Positions 8,774-18,643 of a stretch of 64,000 nt of DNA are shown here, one piece after another. The stretch comes from Actinopolymorpha singaporensis. Lineage in GTDB: Bacteria > Actinomycetota > Actinomycetes > Propionibacteriales > Actinopolymorphaceae. The stretch spans positions 3,769,981-3,833,980 of the forward strand of contig NZ_LT629732.1 of NCBI RefSeq assembly GCF_900104745.1, in the 5' to 3' direction. The notes beneath the pieces were generated by a model, which saw only the letters and a list, made by a program, of their open reading frames with translations, searched no databases and was not told the origin of the DNA. Position 1 is the stretch's first letter, and each line of letters opens with the position of its first letter. The translations under genes were made by a program, and so were the position numbers.

Positions 8774-10612
8774 TCATGAGTTCTTCGGGCGGATCTTCCC
8801 CTGGAACATCAGCATGATCACGAAGTTGTCCGCGTACGGCGAGTTCTTGAGGATCGGGTCGTCGTCGGCCGGGAAGCCTTCGATGTGGTCCTCGAGCGCC
8901 GCGTTGTTGCCGTAGCGCTCGTACAAAGGCACGATCGGCAACAGCTCGTTGAACGCCACGGCGGCAGTCGCCACGTTCTTTTTCTGAGCTTCCTGGTCGA
9001 GACCTTCACCGGCGTTCGTGACGGCCTTCTCCAGGTCGACCTTCCCGAGCGTGTCGGTGTCCTGCTTGAGCGGGAAGTCCATCCCCTTGCCGCCCTGGTT
9101 CGCCGCGACCGGAATGTTGTGGGTGAACAGGTCCGCGACGAAGGCGAAGTGGGGGTGCGGACTGCTCGAGGATCCCCAGCCCTGGATCGCCAGCTGGAAG
9201 TTCCCCTTGTCGACGTCGATCGGCTGCTGGGTGAACGTCACCCCTCTGCCGGTGACGCCGAGCCCGAAGTCCGACAACTGCTTGGCCACGTTGGCGCCTG
9301 TGGCGGACCAGTCGGCGTACTCCGAGGGGAAGGTGAGTTCGTACTTGGCCGGAGTCCCGTCGGGCTTTATCCACGACTTGCCCTGCTTCTTCCAGCCGGC
9401 CTGGGTGAGCAGATCGGTGGCCTTCTTCTCGTCGTATTCGTAGTGGTTGAGCTTGCCCTGGTCCTCCGAGCTGAGCCAGTCCGGTACCTGGATGTCGGAG
9501 AAGCCCGCCATGAACTTCACCGCGACGCCAGATTCGGAGAGGGAAACCTTGCCCACCTCGTCCCGCTTGATCGCGTGGGCGAACGCCCGGCGGACCCGGA
9601 CGTCCTTGAACTCGGGCTGCTTGCCCAAGTTGAAGAAGATCGCCGGACCGGAATAGACCGGGGGCCGCAGGATCCGGATGCCCTTCGCGATGAACTGCTT
9701 CTCGGTGGCGACCGGGAAGCCGTGCGTGGCGTACTCGACCTTCTTGGCCAGGACCAGGGGTGTGATGGTCGGAGTCTCGCCGTTGTAGAGGGTGATCTTG
9801 TCGAACTTGACCTTGTCCGCCGCCCAGCCCTTGTTGTTCTTGACCAGGGTGAGCTGCGCGTTGGTGATGCTGTTGTAGTCGTAGGTGAACGGACCGCTGG
9901 TGACGACCTCGTTCTGCGGGTTCTTGGGCCGCCAGGCCTGGAGGTCCTCGTTGAGCTTCTTGCCTTCGGGGCTGTCCAGGTCCTTGTCGGACGAGAACAG
10001 CTGCTCGGCCCGCTTGCCGAAGTCGCCGTAGGTCGCGGCGCTCAGGATGTTCGCGCGGACGATGTAACGCTCGACCACGCTCGAGGGATTGTTCATCGTG
10101 AAGACGACCGTCTGGTCGTCCTTCGCCTCGACCTTGGAGAGGAACTGCCACTCGGTCTGGCGCATCACCCGCCGGCACAAGAACGTACTGATCACGTCCT
10201 GGCTGGTGACATCCTTGCCGTCGCTCCACTTGACGCCCTTGCGCAGGGTGTAGGTGAAGGTCTTGGCCACCTCGTCGAAGCCCCACTTCTCGGCGAGCAT
10301 CGGCTCCCACTTCTTCGCATCCCAGTAGTACATGCCACCGGGCAGGAAGATGAGGTCGAAGTAGGCGCCGGGGTTGATCGCGTCCGTGACGCCCGCCATC
10401 AGGTTGAAGTGGCCCTTCGGCGGCACCTGGTAGGGCCAGGCACCGTTGAAGACGGCCTCTCCGCCGCCACCGCCCCCTCCGCCGCCACCGCCGTTGCCGC
10501 TGTGCTCGCCACAGGCTGCCAGCACGGCGGCCCCCGCGGCGCCGAGGCCGAAGATCTCGAGCACCCGCCGCCGGGAGAGCTCGGGGCCGAACGGGCCTGG
10601 TGTTGCGTTCAT
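8774..10612 (-). CDS. extracellular solute-binding lipoprotein of the peptide/nickel family (SBP family 5), orphan
   Basis: Substrate-capturing lipoprotein for a peptide- or oligosaccharide-type ABC importer. The N-terminus has a twin-arginine-like SRRRVLEIFG, a hydrophobic core and the lipobox LAAC (Cys about residue 34), so it should be exported and lipid-anchored outside. A run of eleven glycines follows as a linker. Family marks are the LAEKWGFDEVAKTFTYTLR region, GVKWSDGKDVTSQD and RVRRAFAHAIKRDEV. The 612 residues are intact. GGAGG sits five bases before the ATG. No permease or ATPase gene is next to it, so its transporter must be elsewhere or lost. Confidence 0.9.
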   Translation of the reverse strand: MNATPGPFGPELSRRRVLEIFGLGAAGAAVLAACGEHSGNGGGGGGGGGGGEAVFNGAWPYQVPPKGHFNLMAGVTDAINPGAYFDLIFLPGGMYYWDAKKWEPMLAEKWGFDEVAKTFTYTLRKGVKWSDGKDVTSQDVISTFLCRRVMRQTEWQFLSKVEAKDDQTVVFTMNNPSSVVERYIVRANILSAATYGDFGKRAEQLFSSDKDLDSPEGKKLNEDLQAWRPKNPQNEVVTSGPFTYDYNSITNAQLTLVKNNKGWAADKVKFDKITLYNGETPTITPLVLAKKVEYATHGFPVATEKQFIAKGIRILRPPVYSGPAIFFNLGKQPEFKDVRVRRAFAHAIKRDEVGKVSLSESGVAVKFMAGFSDIQVPDWLSSEDQGKLNHYEYDEKKATDLLTQAGWKKQGKSWIKPDGTPAKYELTFPSEYADWSATGANVAKQLSDFGLGVTGRGVTFTQQPIDVDKGNFQLAIQGWGSSSSPHPHFAFVADLFTHNIPVAANQGGKGMDFPLKQDTDTLGKVDLEKAVTNAGEGLDQEAQKKNVATAAVAFNELLPIVPLYERYGNNAALEDHIEGFPADDDPILKNSPYADNFVIMLMFQGKIRPKNS

Positions 10613-10929
10613 CAGTTCCTCCCATCAATCAAGTGATCAATGCCGCGCTAGGAGGGTTCTGCCTAGCGATTCTTCAGACGTACTAGAACGAGGCCCCGAC
10701 GACACACGCGCACACTGCGCAGCAGGGCCGTCACTTATCCATACAGAGATGCGGGTTCGCCGACGTGCTCCCCGTACGGATTCGTACCGGGAACGTTTGA
10801 TGATCGGGAACGTATACCTTCACCGGGGCCCAGCGGAACCGTATGGCGACAACTTGTAACCCGATTTGTTGCGAATCTGCGCAGCCCCGGCCATGTCCAC
10901 CCGGATTCGCGCAGCGGCTCGCGGCCTAT
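10613..10929. other. promoter region of the binding-protein gene; otherwise nothing recognised
   Basis: Contains a short inverted repeat (GCTAGG...CCTAGC near 10647-10667) about 40 bp upstream of the lipoprotein start. No gene is visible. Confidence 0.4.
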
Positions 10930-11177
10930 GTGGCCGCCCCCAGGCACCGGACCTGGTCAACCGGCAGTTCGGCGCCCAGGCTCCGAACACGTTGTTCGTG
11001 GCGGTTTTCACCTACGTCCTCCTGATCAGCGCTTCGTCTACACGGCTTTCGTCGTCGACGCGTTCGCCGGGGTGATCGGCGGTTGGAAATCTCAACGTCC
11101 AAGCGGTCCGCGGTCATCGAACGGTCCATCGCCGCGGCCCGCGCGCCGCAGCGAAGGCGGGGTAATCCCCGAAAAAT
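10930..11177 (+). pseudogene. IS3-family transposase (OrfB) remnant
   Basis: Three consecutive pieces in different frames match one protein, the integrase-like OrfB of IS3 elements: DLVNRQFGAQAPNTLFVAVF, then RFVYTAFVVDAFAGVIGGW, then EISTSKRSAVIERSIAAARA. The order and spacing are right, so one copy has suffered at least two frameshifts and lost both ends. The first catalytic Asp region (usually WVADFTYV) now reads FVAVFTYV. It marks old transposition in this zone. Confidence 0.6.
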
Positions 11178-11967
11178 AAGGCGATCCACCACTCGGACGC
11201 CGGATGCCAGACGTCCGGACTTTCCGCGTCTGAGTCGGCGGCGGTGTCCTTCGGATTCGGCGAACGCTTTGGTGGTCGGGAGGGTCATCGCCGGATGTGC
11301 AGGCACGGGTGCGGGCCATGCGGCGGTAGGAGACTGCCGGGAGCCGGCGCTGGTCCGTCAGCTCTGGGATGAGGACGGCGAGGACGGGGCCGGTTCACAA
11401 CCAGATCGGGGACGTGGCAACCGAAGGCGCGGCCTTGTGCGAACGCTGGGCATCAATGGCCCAATCGGCAGGGGCCACGTTCAGGGGTGATCCTCTGCCA
11501 ATGCGAAGACGCCGCGCTCCATGAAGCGAGGTTCAGCACCCGCACCCGCGGCATTCCCGGCTGGCACGAGACTGGCAACTGGGCGATCGTCGCTCGGCGT
11601 CGGGCCGCCTTCATTCCGTGGACTGGGGCGGACGTGCTCGCCGTCGACGCGTCGACTTCGATCGAGGACAACATGAAGGCCGTGCGGAAGTTCGTCACGG
11701 GAGAGCGGGACGCGACGGTCGACCGAGCGCCTCAAGCTCCCTCTCCGTGCCTCCGCGTGTCCCAAGCCAAGGGTGATCTTGGCCGTAGCGGTGATCCACG
11801 GTCGAGGTACGTGCTGTCGGACGCGGCGGCGATCCACGCTGGTGGAGCGTGAGCGGGTGAATGGCCTTTGCAAGGCAGTGGTTCACCAGCGTGCGACGTC
11901 CCGGCCTTTGTAGCTGTCTCAGGGGAGGCCGCGATCGGAAGACGGCACAGGAAGCTAGGGTCTCGCC
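11178..11967. other. degenerate region without a recognisable gene
   Basis: An open frame on the plus strand (11487-11852) has coding-like stretches such as WHETGNWAIVARRRAAF, but I recognise no family, and the antisense frames are equally long. I read the region as decayed coding DNA. Confidence 0.3.
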
Positions 11968-12330
11968 GTGGGATACGAAGGTTCATACCTGCGGCGGCTG
12001 CGACGGAAGATCGGCTCCGAGCTAGTCGTCGAGCCGGCCGCCCAAGTTCTGGTCATTGACTCCTACGACAGGATGCTCCTGATCCAACGCAGCACACGGG
12101 ACGGTGGGGACTGCCCGCCGGCAGCGCCGAACCTCGTTCGACCTCGCGCTTACCGCGGTCCGTGAGCTCGAGGAGGAGACCGGAGTGCGCGCCGAGGTGA
12201 CCGACCTCGAACCTTCGCCTGCGTCTCGGATCCCGCCCGGCACGCGGTGACCTACCCCAATGGTGACCAGGTGCATGCCTTCGCGCTGTGCTTAGCGGTC
12301 AATAACGATGGATCTGTACGGCCACCTCTA
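11968..12330 (+). pseudogene. Nudix hydrolase with three frameshifts
   Basis: The GTG-started frame reads YLRRLRRKIGSELVVEPAAQ and VLVIDSYDRMLLIQRS, a Nudix N-terminus. The continuation is scattered: WGLPAGSAEPR in one frame, then ALTAVRELEEETGVRAEV (Nudix box core REXXEE) in another, then FACVSDPARHAVTYPNGDQV and VHAFALCLAV in a third. Shifts fall near 12105, 12130 and 12212. All parts are in correct order with no large gap, so this was a complete pyrophosphatase gene inactivated by small indels. Confidence 0.75.
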
Positions 12331-12390
12331 CCCGGACGAGATGGTGCACCGTCTACAGCGCCGCCCCAGGAGAAGCAGTGGACTACGGCG

Positions 12391-12417
12391 TTTCGCATCC
12401 CATCCCGCACCCCGCGG
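12391..12417. repeat. dispersed 26-bp motif, copy 1 (diverged)
   Basis: A variant of the sequence TTTCGCACCCCGTCCCGCAC + CCCGG, which recurs beside the tRNA-Arg repeats (23557, 33848) and at 23785, always in the same orientation. Confidence 0.45.
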
Positions 12418-12622
12418 AGGTGTGACTTGAGACCTGGTGGTGGGGACAGGTGGCGTCGGGATGCACCCCTTGCTGCACGGACGTTCTCGGTGGCTGATCG
12501 TTCGCGTGCTCAGCAGATTGGTTCCGAGGAGCAAGGTGCCGACGACGCGCCGAGCAGGCAGATGCCCCGCCCGGGGTCGCGCGGAGGATCTACGACACTT
12601 CCGGGTCGACAGCTTGGGCATC

Positions 12623-13129
12623 TCAATGAGACAGCAAAACCTTCAAAGCGATGATGATCAGGCCTAGGAGCAGATTCACCAAACCAGTCACCAGAACCAA
12701 CTCCGTTCGTGCACCCATCCGACGCGTAGCCACCACGCCCCAGCCCACCTGCCCGGCAAGGGCCACGAACAGTGCCAACCAGGCTGTCGTGGCATCGGAC
12801 AGCCCCAGCAACCAGCCCACGCTGGCCATGGCGGCCGGCGGCACGGACGCTTTCACCAGCGGCAACTCTGCGGCGCCGACGGATCTGATCTCCGCCCGGC
12901 TCCATACGGCGCCGTGCGCGCGATCACCTATCAGCCGTGCGTAGACATGGGCAAACCAGAAAACCAGCCCGGTGGCAAGCAGCAGGATCGCCAGGGCGGG
13001 GGCCGGCACTGGATGCCTGCCAGGGCTGGTTCCGGCGATTACGGAGGCGGCCAGCAGCGACCCATATACCGCACCGGCGTAGTCAACACGATCGGGAACA
13101 CCGGCCGCCCGGCCATTACCGCTGCTCAT
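12623..13129 (-). CDS. conserved integral membrane protein, unknown function
   Basis: 168 residues with about four hydrophobic helices (around residues 18-35, 44-64, 98-117 and 120-165, the last probably two helices). The loop HVYARLIGDRAHGAVWSRAE is basic and lies between helices 2 and 3. I recognise the pattern from small actinobacterial membrane proteins of unknown role but cannot assign a function. The stop lies beside the decayed Nudix region; nothing around it suggests an operon. Confidence 0.6.
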   Translation of the reverse strand: MSSGNGRAAGVPDRVDYAGAVYGSLLAASVIAGTSPGRHPVPAPALAILLLATGLVFWFAHVYARLIGDRAHGAVWSRAEIRSVGAAELPLVKASVPPAAMASVGWLLGLSDATTAWLALFVALAGQVGWGVVATRRMGARTELVLVTGLVNLLLGLIIIALKVLLSH

Positions 13130-13371
13130 ATGTTCCCCGTAGGCGTCGCCGACCTATCGGCTCGTCCCGTCCATGGTTCAGATCCTCGGCATCTCGGCTC
13201 CCGACGGCACCCGAGGCAGGTCGTGCACTGCCGTCAGGGCGAGCAAAAGCCCAGTCGCGGCTCTGGAACAGGCGAGACCCGGGCAGGGGAGACTGGCTCA
13301 CCTCAGCAGCCTAGGCTCCTGAAGTGGTGCGTCGGTGCCGACCTGGATGAACGTCCGTGCGCGGGTAGATT

Positions 13372-13630
13372 CGAGTGCACGGCGAACGAGAAGACAGTTC
13401 TCACGGCCGAGGAAGTGGTCGTGGACGCTGACGTGTCAAAGATCCCCGTCGGGATCGACGGGGAGACGGTCACGATGCCCACTCCGGTCTGCTGCACCAT
13501 CCAGCCTCGGGCGCCGCGGGTCCGGGTGCCACGCAATCGCCCCGGAGTCCGCCCCGCCAAGCCTCGCCTCGACTGGTCGACACTGCGGCGACTGGCCTCG
13601 TTCAGCCCCGCATCAGCGGGCACGCGCTGA
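13372..13630 (+). pseudogene. C-terminal fragment of a diacylglycerol-kinase-family lipid kinase
   Basis: The frame reads TVLTAEEVVVDADVSKIPVG, then IDGETVTMPTPVCCTIQPRA and LRVRVPR-like text. The IDGE motif and the beta-strands around it are the end of the DagK/YegS C-terminal domain. The catalytic N-terminal domain (GGDGT) is absent; upstream the frame is unrelated. In many actinomycetes a DAG-kinase domain is paired with a PAP2 phosphatase, and a PAP2 fragment lies next door. Confidence 0.55.
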
Positions 13631-13699
13631 GCCGCTCCACGCCCCGTCGAAGGCGGGCGCGACGGACCGCTCGTACACGACCCATACCGGAACTGCCGG

Positions 13700-13990
13700 C
13701 TACCGACGGCTGTGACGAGTTCGTTCGCGCTCGAGTGCGCCCGTGACCATCGCAGCCATCTCCGCTCCAAGGATGGAACCCACCACCACATCGCCGGGAT
13801 AGTGCACGCCAGTATGAACCCGCGAGTAGGCCACCGCACCGGCAAGGAGGTCCAGTGACAGGGCCAGCCCGGGCATGGTGCGGTCGACGGTGTGCGCGAA
13901 CGCGAACGCTGAGGCCGCATGGCCGGACGGAAACGTTGCGGATGCAGGCAAGGCGCTCAGTTTGCCGGCCGGGTGGACGATCTCCGCCAT
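13700..13990 (-). pseudogene. PAP2-family phosphatase fragment
   Basis: Carries PAP2 motif 2 (FPSGHAASAFAF, PSGH at residues 21-24) and motif 3 (SRVHTGVHYPGD, residues 56-67), the phosphate-binding and catalytic-His parts of lipid phosphatases. Motif 1 (KXXXXXXRP) and the first membrane helices are missing: only about 20 residues precede PSGH, where about 100 are usual. I read it as the 3' half of a lipid phosphatase gene. Confidence 0.6.
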
Positions 13991-14122
13991 TATCCTGCAC
14001 GTCTTGATCCTTCCCGGCAGGCGGCGTAGGCGAATGAGATCACATCTGAGCCCAGGTTGCTGGTCGGTACGCTTGCTGGCAGCAGGACCTGAAGCCCCTG
14101 CCGGTCAGGGCAGAGGCCCCTG

Positions 14123-15997
14123 TCAGTGGGTGGCCAGGCCATGTCCGAGGACGGGCTCGACGTAGCCAGGGCCGTGGTCAAGTTGGTAGTTCAGGTTCAT
14201 CGCGGCGGTGATGAGGGCAAGGTGGCTGAAGGCCTGAGGGAAGTTGCCGATCTGTTCGCCTGTGGGTGCGATTTCCTCGGAGTAGAGGCCGAGGTGGTTG
14301 CTGTAGGTCAGCATCTTCTCGAAAGTGAGTCTGGCATCTTCAAGCCGCCCGGATCGAGCGAGAGCGTCCACGTACCAGAAGGTGCAGATGGTGAACGTTC
14401 CCTCGGAGCCGCGGAGGCCGTCTGGAGAGGCGACAGGGTCGTAGCGGTAGACGAGGCTGTCGGAGACGAGTTCGTCGTCGATGGCGCGCAGGGTGGACTG
14501 CCACATCGGATCGGTGGGCGCGATGAAACCGACGAGTGGCATGGACAGTAGGGACGCGTCGAGCACGTCCGTTGTGTAGTGCTGGACGAATGCCTCGCGC
14601 TTGCTGTGAAAGCCTTGGTTCATGATCTGGTCGTAGATGCGGTCACGCATCTCGGTCCATCGGCCCAGGTTGGCTGGACGGCCACGGCTTTGGGCGAGTC
14701 GGATGGCGCGGTCGAACGCGACCCAGCTCATGAGGCGGCCGTACACGAAGTTCTGCCTGCCGCCGCGGGTTTCCCAGATCCCGTCATCGGGCCGGTCCCA
14801 GTGGTCGCACAGCCACTCGACCAGGCCGGTGGTGTGACGCCAGGCCTTGTGGGACATGCGCAGGTCGTGGGTGTCGGCAAGATACAGCGAGTCCAGCGCT
14901 TCGCCGTAGATGTCGAGCTGCAGTTGGTCGGCGGCGGCGTTGCCGATACGGACGGGGCTGGAGCCCTTGTATCCCTCGAGGTGGTCGAGGACCTCTTCTT
15001 CCAGGTGGGGGGATCCGTCGATGCGGTACATGATCTGCAGCGCGCCCGAGTCCTCAGTGGCGTTGCGAACCCGGTCGCCCAGCCACTTCATGAACGCCTG
15101 TGCCTCGGAGGTGAACCCGAGCCCGAGTAGCGCGTATACCGAGAACGAAGCGTCGCGCACCCAGGTGAAGCGGTAGTCCCAGTTGCGTTCACCGCCGACC
15201 TGTTCGGGCAGCCCGGCGGTGGGTGCGGCGACGAGCGCACCGGTCGGCGCGTACGTCATCAGCTTCAGCGTCATCGCGGAGCGCTCGACCATCTCACGCC
15301 AGCGTCCCCGGTAACGGGACTGGCTGATCCAGGACCGCCAGAAGTCGCGGGTCTGCTCGAACAGCGTCCTCAGCTCGTGCGGTTGGACGACGCGTACGGG
15401 TTCGATCGGTGAGGTCTCCAGTACGACGCCGCCGACATCTCCGGCGGCCAGGTCCGCGACGAGTTGCATGCCTTGTTCGGTGCGGCGCACGTCCTCCTCC
15501 CGAACAAGGCGGTGGTTCGGCCGGCGCGAGGCGCAGACGTTCATCGTCATGGTGGGACTTCGGAAGACAGCGCCGTCAGGGGTTACCTCGATCTGCGCCG
15601 TGTCCCGCCCGTAGTTGAACCGCGGCTCGCAGTCGAGCCGGAAGCGCATCTGGCCGCGAACCACCTGCACCATCCGCACCAGGCGGTGGCGGTCGGTGGC
15701 CGTCTCACCGGCTATCGGTGCGAAGTCAATGACTTCGCCCACGCCGTCCGCGCTGAGGAACCGCGTCACCACGATCGGCGTACCCGGCAGGTACAGCTGT
15801 CGGGTCACGTAGTCGGTTCCGACCGGCGCGATTCGGAAACTGCCGCCGCGATCACGGTCGAGCAGAGCGGCGAAGATACTGGGCGAATCGAACCGCGGCG
15901 CACAGAACCAGTCGATCGTGCCGTCTGTCGCCACGAGAGCCGCAGTTTGCAGATCGCCGATCAGAGCGTGGTCGTCGATCTCTGGGTAATTGTTCAT
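14123..15997 (-). CDS. glycoside hydrolase family 15 protein (glucoamylase/trehalase-like)
   Basis: Inverting alpha-glucosidase of the GH15 type, cytoplasmic because no signal peptide is present. The 624 residues show the N-terminal beta domain starting IDDHALIGDLQTAALVATDG with GTIDWFCAPRFDSPSIFAAL, then the (alpha/alpha)6 barrel with GERNWDYRFTWVRDASF, and the late SEGTFTICTFWYVDAL containing the conserved catalytic Glu. Actinobacterial members of this subgroup include trehalases, so trehalose or maltodextrin breakdown is likely. GAGGGG precedes the ATG by six bases. It is intact within a decayed neighbourhood. Confidence 0.9.
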   Translation of the reverse strand: MNNYPEIDDHALIGDLQTAALVATDGTIDWFCAPRFDSPSIFAALLDRDRGGSFRIAPVGTDYVTRQLYLPGTPIVVTRFLSADGVGEVIDFAPIAGETATDRHRLVRMVQVVRGQMRFRLDCEPRFNYGRDTAQIEVTPDGAVFRSPTMTMNVCASRRPNHRLVREEDVRRTEQGMQLVADLAAGDVGGVVLETSPIEPVRVVQPHELRTLFEQTRDFWRSWISQSRYRGRWREMVERSAMTLKLMTYAPTGALVAAPTAGLPEQVGGERNWDYRFTWVRDASFSVYALLGLGFTSEAQAFMKWLGDRVRNATEDSGALQIMYRIDGSPHLEEEVLDHLEGYKGSSPVRIGNAAADQLQLDIYGEALDSLYLADTHDLRMSHKAWRHTTGLVEWLCDHWDRPDDGIWETRGGRQNFVYGRLMSWVAFDRAIRLAQSRGRPANLGRWTEMRDRIYDQIMNQGFHSKREAFVQHYTTDVLDASLLSMPLVGFIAPTDPMWQSTLRAIDDELVSDSLVYRYDPVASPDGLRGSEGTFTICTFWYVDALARSGRLEDARLTFEKMLTYSNHLGLYSEEIAPTGEQIGNFPQAFSHLALITAAMNLNYQLDHGPGYVEPVLGHGLATH

Positions 15998-16373
15998 TCG
16001 GACCCCTCACATAGCGGCCCCGCGCTCAGCGGCGGACAAAGGGGGCGGTGGCCAGTACGGCTGTGAACTGTGAGGGAAGAGCAACGATTTCAACCACGCC
16101 GGACACTCTCTGTTGACCAGAGAATCACTCACCCGCACGGCTCGCAAGGGAACTACGATATTGGTGCGTGGCCGCTTCCGTGTTGCCTTGCGAGGCTGGA
16201 GCTTGGTTGGACAGAAACGTCTGAATGCCGCAATGGACCGACATGGGTAGAGCCCCATCAGGCCTGCCGAGCCGCCGGAGATGCGATGTTTGCCCGTCCC
16301 GACAAGCTGGGAAGCGGCTCTCGCCAAGCGGGGACGTCATGCACCGCATCGCACGCATCGGGGCAGGTGTGAC
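15998..16373. other. divergent intergenic region between GH15 and an MFS exporter
   Basis: Must hold promoters for both flanking genes. I see no operator palindrome and no convincing gene. Confidence 0.5.
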
Positions 16374-17792
16374 ATGGGGGAGTATGCAGGGCAGGGCCGC
16401 CCGCCGCGAGCCTTGCGCCGGGCGCTGGCTCCTCTTGCCCTTGCGCAGTTCATCTGCAGCTTTGCAGGCTCCAACATGAACGTGATGATCAACGACATCA
16501 GTCGGGACCTCGACACGACAGTCCGGGGGGTACAGGTCGCGATCACATTGTTCCTGCTGGTCATGGCCGCACTGATGATCCCCGGTGGAAAATTGACCGA
16601 CCGTTATGGGCGAAAACGCTGCTTCACGGTCGGTCTGAGTGTGTACGGAGTCGGGGCCCTGCTCAGTGCAGTCTCTCCCGGCCTGGGTGTCCTCATTCTC
16701 GGAAACTCCATTCTTGAAGGCGTGGGGACTGCGCTGTTGATCCCGCCTGTCTACATCCTTGCCACAATTCTGTTCGCCGACATCACCTCGCGCGCCCGTG
16801 CGTTCGGCGTCATCAGTGCGCTCGGAGGAGTGGGCGCAGCCGCGGGACCGCTGATCGGAGGTGTCATCACCTCCGCAATCAGTTGGCGGGCGGCCTTCGT
16901 GTTCCAAGCAGTGGTGGTCCTCGTGATCATTTGGTTGAGCCGTCACATCGATGATCCGATCGCCCCGGAGCCCACCCGGCCGTTCGACACTCGGGGTGCG
17001 ATCCTGTCGTCCGTTGGACTGGTCCTGATTGTCATGGGCATCCTGGCCGCCGACGACAACGGCTGGCTGATGCTCGGGCTGCTCGTCGCCGGCGTCGTGG
17101 TCCTCGCGTTGTTCTTCCGCTCAGTACGGGCCAAGGAGCGTGCAGGCGAGGAACCACTTTTGTCGACGAGCCTGTTCCGTAGCCGCACTTCCAACCTCGG
17201 CCTCGTGACGCAGAACACCCAGTGGCTGCTGCTCATGGGGACCTCGTTCGTCGTCGCTGCGTACCTTCAGGTCGTCCGTGGGTACGACGCGATCCAGACC
17301 GGGGTGATCTTCACTGCCGCGACCGGCGGCCTCCTCCTGTCCTCACTCGCCGCGGAACGACTCGCCAAGCGGCACGCACAGCGCACCTTGGTCGTCACCG
17401 GGTTCGTTGTCGCGATCGTCGGCATCGTTGTCCTGCTCACAATGGTGATCGGCTCTCCCGGCGCGTGGGAATTCGCGCCCGGGCTCCTGCTGATCGGACT
17501 CGGACTGGGCGTCATGCTCACTCCCTCGGTCAACATCGTTCAGTCCAGCTTCGGAGAGGATCGACAGGGGGAGATCTCGGGCCTGTCCCGCAGCGTGTCC
17601 AACCTCGGCTCCTCCATGGGCACGGCCATAGCGGGAACGATCCTCGTCGCCGGGATCACCGCAACTCCTGCGCGCGCGTACGGGCTCGCCATGGTCGTCC
17701 TTGCGGGTATCGCCGCAGTTGGCCTCATCGCGTCGGCCCACCTTCCGAAGTCGCTCCCTCCGCCTGAGCGGGTCGCCGGCGAGCGGTCCTGA
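16374..17792 (+). CDS. MFS transporter, DHA2-like drug exporter
   Basis: Proton-coupled exporter in the inner membrane, about 14 helices. Helix 1 is AQFICSFAGSNMNVMINDIS; the loop-2/3 signature is GGKLTDRYGRKRCF, and helix 5 carries the exporter motif ALGGVGAAAGPLIGGVI. About 472 residues from the chosen ATG. An in-frame ATG farther upstream adds a charged, atypical 31-residue leader, so I chose MGEYAGQGRPPRALRR. The substrate is not visible. The family is related to the second exporter on the other strand, 850 bp on. Confidence 0.88.
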   Translation: MGEYAGQGRPPRALRRALAPLALAQFICSFAGSNMNVMINDISRDLDTTVRGVQVAITLFLLVMAALMIPGGKLTDRYGRKRCFTVGLSVYGVGALLSAVSPGLGVLILGNSILEGVGTALLIPPVYILATILFADITSRARAFGVISALGGVGAAAGPLIGGVITSAISWRAAFVFQAVVVLVIIWLSRHIDDPIAPEPTRPFDTRGAILSSVGLVLIVMGILAADDNGWLMLGLLVAGVVVLALFFRSVRAKERAGEEPLLSTSLFRSRTSNLGLVTQNTQWLLLMGTSFVVAAYLQVVRGYDAIQTGVIFTAATGGLLLSSLAAERLAKRHAQRTLVVTGFVVAIVGIVVLLTMVIGSPGAWEFAPGLLLIGLGLGVMLTPSVNIVQSSFGEDRQGEISGLSRSVSNLGSSMGTAIAGTILVAGITATPARAYGLAMVVLAGIAAVGLIASAHLPKSLPPPERVAGERS

Positions 17793-18037
17793 ACCGGCGC
17801 ACTGTCGCTGTAGGTCAGGACCCGAATGCCGCCTGGCCTTCCTTGCCTGGCCTCCGGGTCCGAGTCGTCCGAGGACGGGCCCGGTTTGCGTGGGCTGCGC
17901 ACTGTTACGGGGATCTATGCCGACCCTCCACAGCAGGCGACGGAGTAACGTTCCAGTTACCGGCTGGCATCGGCGTTGCTCAGGTCGCCATCGGTAGCGC
18001 AACTCGTCGGCTCCGTCCGGCAGGACCTGGGTCAACC

Positions 18038-18586
18038 ATGGGCCGGGCTTCAGACGATCTGACGGGGACACACAGGAGTGATCTGGTAACGATTGCCTAT
18101 CCCGACCAGGCGGCCGTCGAGCGCGCACACGGTAGGTTGCGTAGCGCTGTCAACGACGGGTTGATCGCAGTGGACGACGTCGTGGAGATGAGCAGGGGCG
18201 AGGACGGGAAGCTTCGGGTGCAACAGGGCAGCAGCGGCACCGCCGCGATCGCCACCGGAGGAGCGGTGGTGGGCGGTTTGATCGGGCTGCTGTTCATGGC
18301 GCCGTTGTTCGGCATGGCTGTCGGTGCCGTCACCACGGGCGGGATGTGGAGCACCATGTGCGGAGATGCCCACGTATCCAAGAAGTTCGTCAGGAACTCA
18401 GTGAGAACCTGAGGACGGGAGGTGCCGCGTTGATCATGCTCGTCGCGAGATGGAGCCCGAGAAGGTTTCCCGCACATCCAGGAGCCCGGGCGTGTGATTC
18501 GGACCTCTCTTAGCCAGGAGGTCGAGGACCAACTGGACGCGGCGCTCGCGTCGGCCAGAGCAACGCGATCGAACGACGGCGGTTGA
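18038..18586 (+). pseudogene. DUF1269-family stress membrane protein with three frameshifts
   Basis: The intact first part reads LVTIAYPDQAAVERAHGRLR and then IGLLFMAPLFGMAVGAVTTG, the glycine-rich membrane segment of DUF1269 proteins. After about 18389 the homology changes frame (QELSENLRTGGAALIMLVA), again near 18449 (EMEPEK) and near 18467 (HIQEPGRVIRTSLSQEVEDQ), ending at TGA 18584-18586. The pieces are in order, so one gene of about 170 codons has three one-base losses. The codons AGG AGT GAT CTG stand where homologues start ATG-Ser-Asp-Leu, so the start may be mutated too. Confidence 0.7.
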
Positions 18587-18643
18587 GCCCACACGTTGCT
18601 TGTTGGGTGACAGCGATGACGAATGCGGATGGCGCCTCCATGC

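Noticed and set aside
8885-10636. A 583-codon plus-strand frame opposite the solute-binding lipoprotein
   Set aside because: Shadow frame; the lipobox and family motifs are on the minus strand.
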